A program made the translations under genes and the position numbers. A DNA stretch of 64,000 bases, from positions 1 to 64,000 of the IMG/VR virus record IMGVR_UViG_3300033571_018680. One strand, 5' to 3'. Position 1 is the stretch's first letter. Each line of letters begins with the position of its first letter. Positions 61,476 to 64,000 of the stretch are shown piece after piece. Below the pieces are notes generated by a model that saw nothing but the letters and a program-made list of their open reading frames with translations, was not told the origin of the DNA and did not search any database. The stretch is from a virus.

Positions 61476-62567
61476 ATGAGAATTAGAAAAAAGTTTTTAA
61501 AACTTACAAACTACACCTATCCACATGGAACAGAAGGATTTTTGAAAGGATTCCTACCTCAAGGATATCAAGAAGATGGATATGGTAATTATTACTATCT
61601 AATCGGAGATAATCCATCTACAATGTTTACTTGTCACTTAGATACTGCTTGTAGAGAACAAGAAAGAGTAAAACATATTTTCAGTGGTAATATGATTATG
61701 ACTGATGGTAAAACAATATTAGGAGCCGATGATAAAGCGGGAATGGTTGTTATTCTTAATATGATTGAGAAAAAAGTACCAGGTCTCTATTTATTTTTTA
61801 TAGGAGAAGAAGTTGGATGTATTGGCTCTGGTTTATTAGCTGATAATTGGAGTAAATTTCCACATTCAAAATCTATAACTAAAGTAGTTTCATTTGACCG
61901 AAGAGGTACATCATCTGTTATTACTCATCAATTTTGGGGAAGATGTTGTTCAGATGAGTTTGGTAAGATATTAGCTGGTAGATTATCTTCAACAAGTGAT
62001 AGATTAATGTTAGATATTGATGATACTGGTGTTATGACTGATTCTGCTAAGTTTATGAGATTAGTTCAAGAATGTACCAATATATCAGTTGGTTATTATA
62101 ATGAACATACATTCAAAGAGTGTCAAAATATTGAGTATCTACAAATATTGTGTGATGCTGTTGTTCAAATTGATTGGGAAACCCTACCAATTGTTAGAAG
62201 TGTTGATGAAATTGATTTTGAAGAAGAAGATGAATATGATTATATTGACTCTGATGATTTTGAAATGAAAGATGAGTATGAAGAAGAATTCTTTTCACAC
62301 TTTAAGTATAAAGATGGTGTTAAGAAAATGTTTATTTCAAAAAGACATATTTCAAAAGAAAGATTAATTATTTGGAATTGGATTAATTCAAGATGTGAAT
62401 ATAGTGGTGTTAGTTCTTTTACTTGGAATGGAAACTCTCTTCATATTGATAATGAGTTTGTTGGTAATAGAATTGACCTAATAGATATGATTAGTCAATT
62501 ATCATCTGTTCCTACATCTGAATTATCTCCAGTTCCTACAAGGATATCAAAAAAAATCCTGATGTAA
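61476..62567 (+). CDS. M20/M28-like metallopeptidase
   Basis: 363 residues. Zinc ligands and catalytic acids line up: 'MFTCHLDTA' (H54, D56), 'ILGADDKAGM' (D85 or D86), 'FFIGEEVGCIGS' (E111, E112), 'VVSFDRRG' (D) and 'GYYNEHTFKECQN' (H). The usual dimerisation domain of M20 enzymes seems absent. An acidic stretch near 240-270 precedes a C-terminal domain of unknown fold. It could process peptides or amide-linked amino acids. The stop codon lies in a terminator stem. Confidence 0.78.
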   Translation: MRIRKKFLKLTNYTYPHGTEGFLKGFLPQGYQEDGYGNYYYLIGDNPSTMFTCHLDTACREQERVKHIFSGNMIMTDGKTILGADDKAGMVVILNMIEKKVPGLYLFFIGEEVGCIGSGLLADNWSKFPHSKSITKVVSFDRRGTSSVITHQFWGRCCSDEFGKILAGRLSSTSDRLMLDIDDTGVMTDSAKFMRLVQECTNISVGYYNEHTFKECQNIEYLQILCDAVVQIDWETLPIVRSVDEIDFEEEDEYDYIDSDDFEMKDEYEEEFFSHFKYKDGVKKMFISKRHISKERLIIWNWINSRCEYSGVSSFTWNGNSLHIDNEFVGNRIDLIDMISQLSSVPTSELSPVPTRISKKILM

Positions 62568-62580
62568 ATCAGGATTTTAA
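62553..62580. terminator. Terminator overlapping the end of the peptidase gene
   Basis: AATCCTGAT..ATCAGGATT hairpin with A-rich left and T-rich right flank, centred on the last codons of the peptidase gene. It may also serve the convergent gene ending at 62584. Confidence 0.7.
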
Positions 62581-62583
62581 TTT

Positions 62584-62772
62584 TTAACCTAGAATTAAAC
62601 CAGGTGTTTTGTATTCTTTTTGAGAAACTATTTCTAACATTTGACTAGTTGATAGTTCTTTAGGATTCCAACCTTTAGTTTTAGAGTATTCACTGATGAA
62701 TTTTTCTCTTAGAAGATCTATTTCTTCTTTCTTTAGTCCTTGGTTTCCCTTAATTAGTTCTTTATTTTTCAT
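62584..62772 (-). CDS. Small hypothetical protein
   Basis: 62 residues, helical and charged, ending 'SQMLEIVSQKEYKTPGLILG'. No family recognised. It lies 16 bases after the membrane protein gene on the same strand. Confidence 0.5.
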   Translation of the reverse strand: MKNKELIKGNQGLKKEEIDLLREKFISEYSKTKGWNPKELSTSQMLEIVSQKEYKTPGLILG

Positions 62773-62788
62773 AAAATTAATTTATTTT

Positions 62789-63223
62789 TTACTGTAGTAA
62801 GAATATATATACAAATATTTGAATTAGCAAACCTAACACCATTAAAACAGTTCTTTTATTATATCTCATCAATCCAGAATAGAATACTGGTAAAGTCTTA
62901 GACTCATCTTTCCACTTCATTGGATACATTTTATCATCTAATTTATTTCTTGTTAAGTAGTAAGTTCCGTTGTGGAAGTAACTAAATAACATAACCATAG
63001 AAACTGTTGATATTAATGAATACCATCCTAAAGTGTGTACTAAAAATCCAGCAATTAGTAATATAACAAGTGATCTTTGTAAAGAGAAAATTCTGTTAAT
63101 TTCAAATTCACAAGTTCTTCTGCTATTATTTCTATAGTGCCAATAGAATCCTTCTCTGAATCCATCCATCATTGAATAAGCTATCCAGATTAAATTTGCT
63201 AATAATAATGTAATTATAATCAT
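62789..63223 (-). CDS. Multi-pass membrane protein
   Basis: 144 residues with hydrophobic stretches near 1-18, 52-68, 70-85 and 123-143, so probably four membrane helices. 'WHYRNNSRRTCEFEINRIFS' lies in a cytoplasmic-type loop. It is preceded by a TTTTAATATATAC element. No known family. Confidence 0.55.
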   Translation of the reverse strand: MIIITLLLANLIWIAYSMMDGFREGFYWHYRNNSRRTCEFEINRIFSLQRSLVILLIAGFLVHTLGWYSLISTVSMVMLFSYFHNGTYYLTRNKLDDKMYPMKWKDESKTLPVFYSGLMRYNKRTVLMVLGLLIQIFVYIFLLQ

Positions 63224-63259
63224 ATTGTATATATTAAAATAATTTTGTATCTTTGTTCT

Positions 63260-63739
63260 ATGTTTGAGTTAATAGGAAAAATAGAATTTGACCCAGTAAA
63301 TGTTACTAAAAAACACAATAAACAAGCTTCTTGGAAGAAAACTGCTATGGTTAAATTTGACTGTGATATTTGGGAATATTACTCTTGGTTTCTACAAAAA
63401 AGATTTAACTTATACTTAAATAAGCCTTTAAGAGGAACTCACTTAACTATTATTAATGATAAATTTGACCCAGAGACTGAACATTTCTATGACCAAGGTC
63501 GTCAATTATTTCACGGTAAAGAAATAAGAATACAATATGATCCTACTTTAATTAGAGCTAATGATAAAGGACACTGGTGGATAAATGCTAAGTGTGATGA
63601 TGCTAGAAATATTAGAAGTGTTATGGGGTTAACTCCAGATCCTTATTTTGGGTTTCACATTACTATTGGTTTGGCTACTCACTTACAATTAGAACACTCT
63701 AAGTATATTTTAAAACAATGTCTAAAATACAATCTGTAG
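63260..63739 (+). CDS. 2H phosphoesterase-like protein
   Basis: 159 residues from the ATG at 63260; an in-frame ATG at 63245 adds five residues. Two His-x-Thr motifs, 'GTHLTIIND' (H61, T63) and 'GFHITIGLA' (H133, T135), about 70 residues apart are the signature of the 2H family, which includes tRNA-repair cyclic phosphodiesterases. It probably acts on RNA ends with 2',3'-cyclic phosphate. The HAD phosphatase at 16656 may belong to the same repair type. Confidence 0.75.
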   Translation: MFELIGKIEFDPVNVTKKHNKQASWKKTAMVKFDCDIWEYYSWFLQKRFNLYLNKPLRGTHLTIINDKFDPETEHFYDQGRQLFHGKEIRIQYDPTLIRANDKGHWWINAKCDDARNIRSVMGLTPDPYFGFHITIGLATHLQLEHSKYILKQCLKYNL

Positions 63740-63745
63740 TTAATA

Positions 63746-64000
63746 ATGGATGATTTTTTTGATAGTTTTAAGGGTAGACCTAAATATGACCATAAAGTCA
63801 GAGTAGTTCATTTTAAGAAAGAACCTTTTGATATTTATATCGGTAGACTACCAAATGGTAAGTTCAATAAGTGGGCCTACCCAAAAGAACTACGTGATAC
63901 TTTCCCAGAAGGAACTCCAAGAAAAACAATTGTAGATGCTTATGAACAGTATCTAATTTCTAATCAGGAATTAATGAATGACTTACATGAGTTAAAAGAT
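63746..64000 (+). CDS. DUF4326-type protein, cut by window edge
   Basis: 85 codons from the ATG at 63746 to the window end, no stop. 'KVRVVHFKKEPFDIYIGRLP' matches the DUF4326 start (V-V-x-h-x...DVYIGR). 'TPRKTIVDAYEQYLIS' also fits. Members are found in phages and plasmids and have unknown function. Six bases after the 2H gene, so co-transcribed. Confidence 0.7.
   Translation, partial: MDDFFDSFKGRPKYDHKVRVVHFKKEPFDIYIGRLPNGKFNKWAYPKELRDTFPEGTPRKTIVDAYEQYLISNQELMNDLHELKD

Overview
The window is part of a large, AT-rich genome of a tailed phage with a contractile tail and a T4-type virion. Recognisable T4-like parts are the major capsid protein (gp23), prohead protease with scaffold (gp21/gp22), portal (gp20), head-completion protein (gp4), late sigma factor (gp55), clamp loader (gp44), baseplate wedge protein gp25, large terminase (gp17), sheath (gp18), tube (gp19), a gp26-like baseplate protein, a probable sheath-terminator (gp15) and the recombination nuclease gp47. 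A Bacteroidota (Flavobacteriia-like) host is my inference. It rests on very low GC, A-rich start regions without clear Shine-Dalgarno sequences, and a signal peptide ending in S-Q. No tRNA, rRNA or CRISPR array was recognised, and no stretch above 300 bases lacks a gene.

Layout. 1-8.4 kb: head genes, mostly on the minus strand. 8.4-10.1 kb: a type II glutamine synthetase, a relic of a prohead-protease motif and the gp55-like sigma factor. 10.2-21.7 kb: structural and tail genes, clamp loader, gp25, an isochorismatase-fold enzyme, a candidate spanin-like pair, a HAD phosphatase, ClpS and terminase. 21.9-31.3 kb: an 880-residue probable virion protein, then a 1314-residue sheath and a gp26-like baseplate protein. 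31.4-36.8 kb: tube, gp47, a GIY-YIG homing endonuclease and small tagged proteins. 36.9-50.4 kb: a 1947-residue tail or baseplate protein with a beta-propeller, a ligase-like pseudoenzyme, a membrane-rich candidate tape measure and small proteins. 50.4-60.5 kb: a PolA-like palm-domain protein, then a glycan cassette with several glycosyltransferases, a sulfotransferase-like protein, a methyltransferase and a pyruvyl transferase. 60.5-64 kb: a retropepsin-like protease, an M20/M28-like metallopeptidase, a 2H phosphoesterase and a DUF4326 protein cut by the window edge.

The most interesting connected signal is a head-maturation system readable from sequence. The protease carries a scaffold tail made of 14-residue repeats, and every repeat contains an (I/L)-x-E tripeptide, the cleavage consensus of T4 gp21. 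The capsid protein has the same tripeptide (I-N-E) just before the conserved start of mature gp23. About ten otherwise unrelated proteins start with a short M-K-x-[LI]-K-x-[FY]-x-E type peptide resembling the T4 capsid-targeting sequence. One of them is an isochorismatase-fold enzyme. I infer a set of proteins packaged in the head and trimmed by the protease. A catalytically dead protease-like paralogue (3801-4235) and a protease-motif relic (9570-9734) belong to the same story.

Transcription: a TTAATATATAC-like element lies upstream of most genes or operons on both strands, often within 2-6 bases of the ATG. It may be the late promoter read by the gp55-like sigma factor, and some transcripts may then be leaderless. 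Perfect hairpins with A/T flanks close many operons, often between convergent genes, where they can work in both directions.
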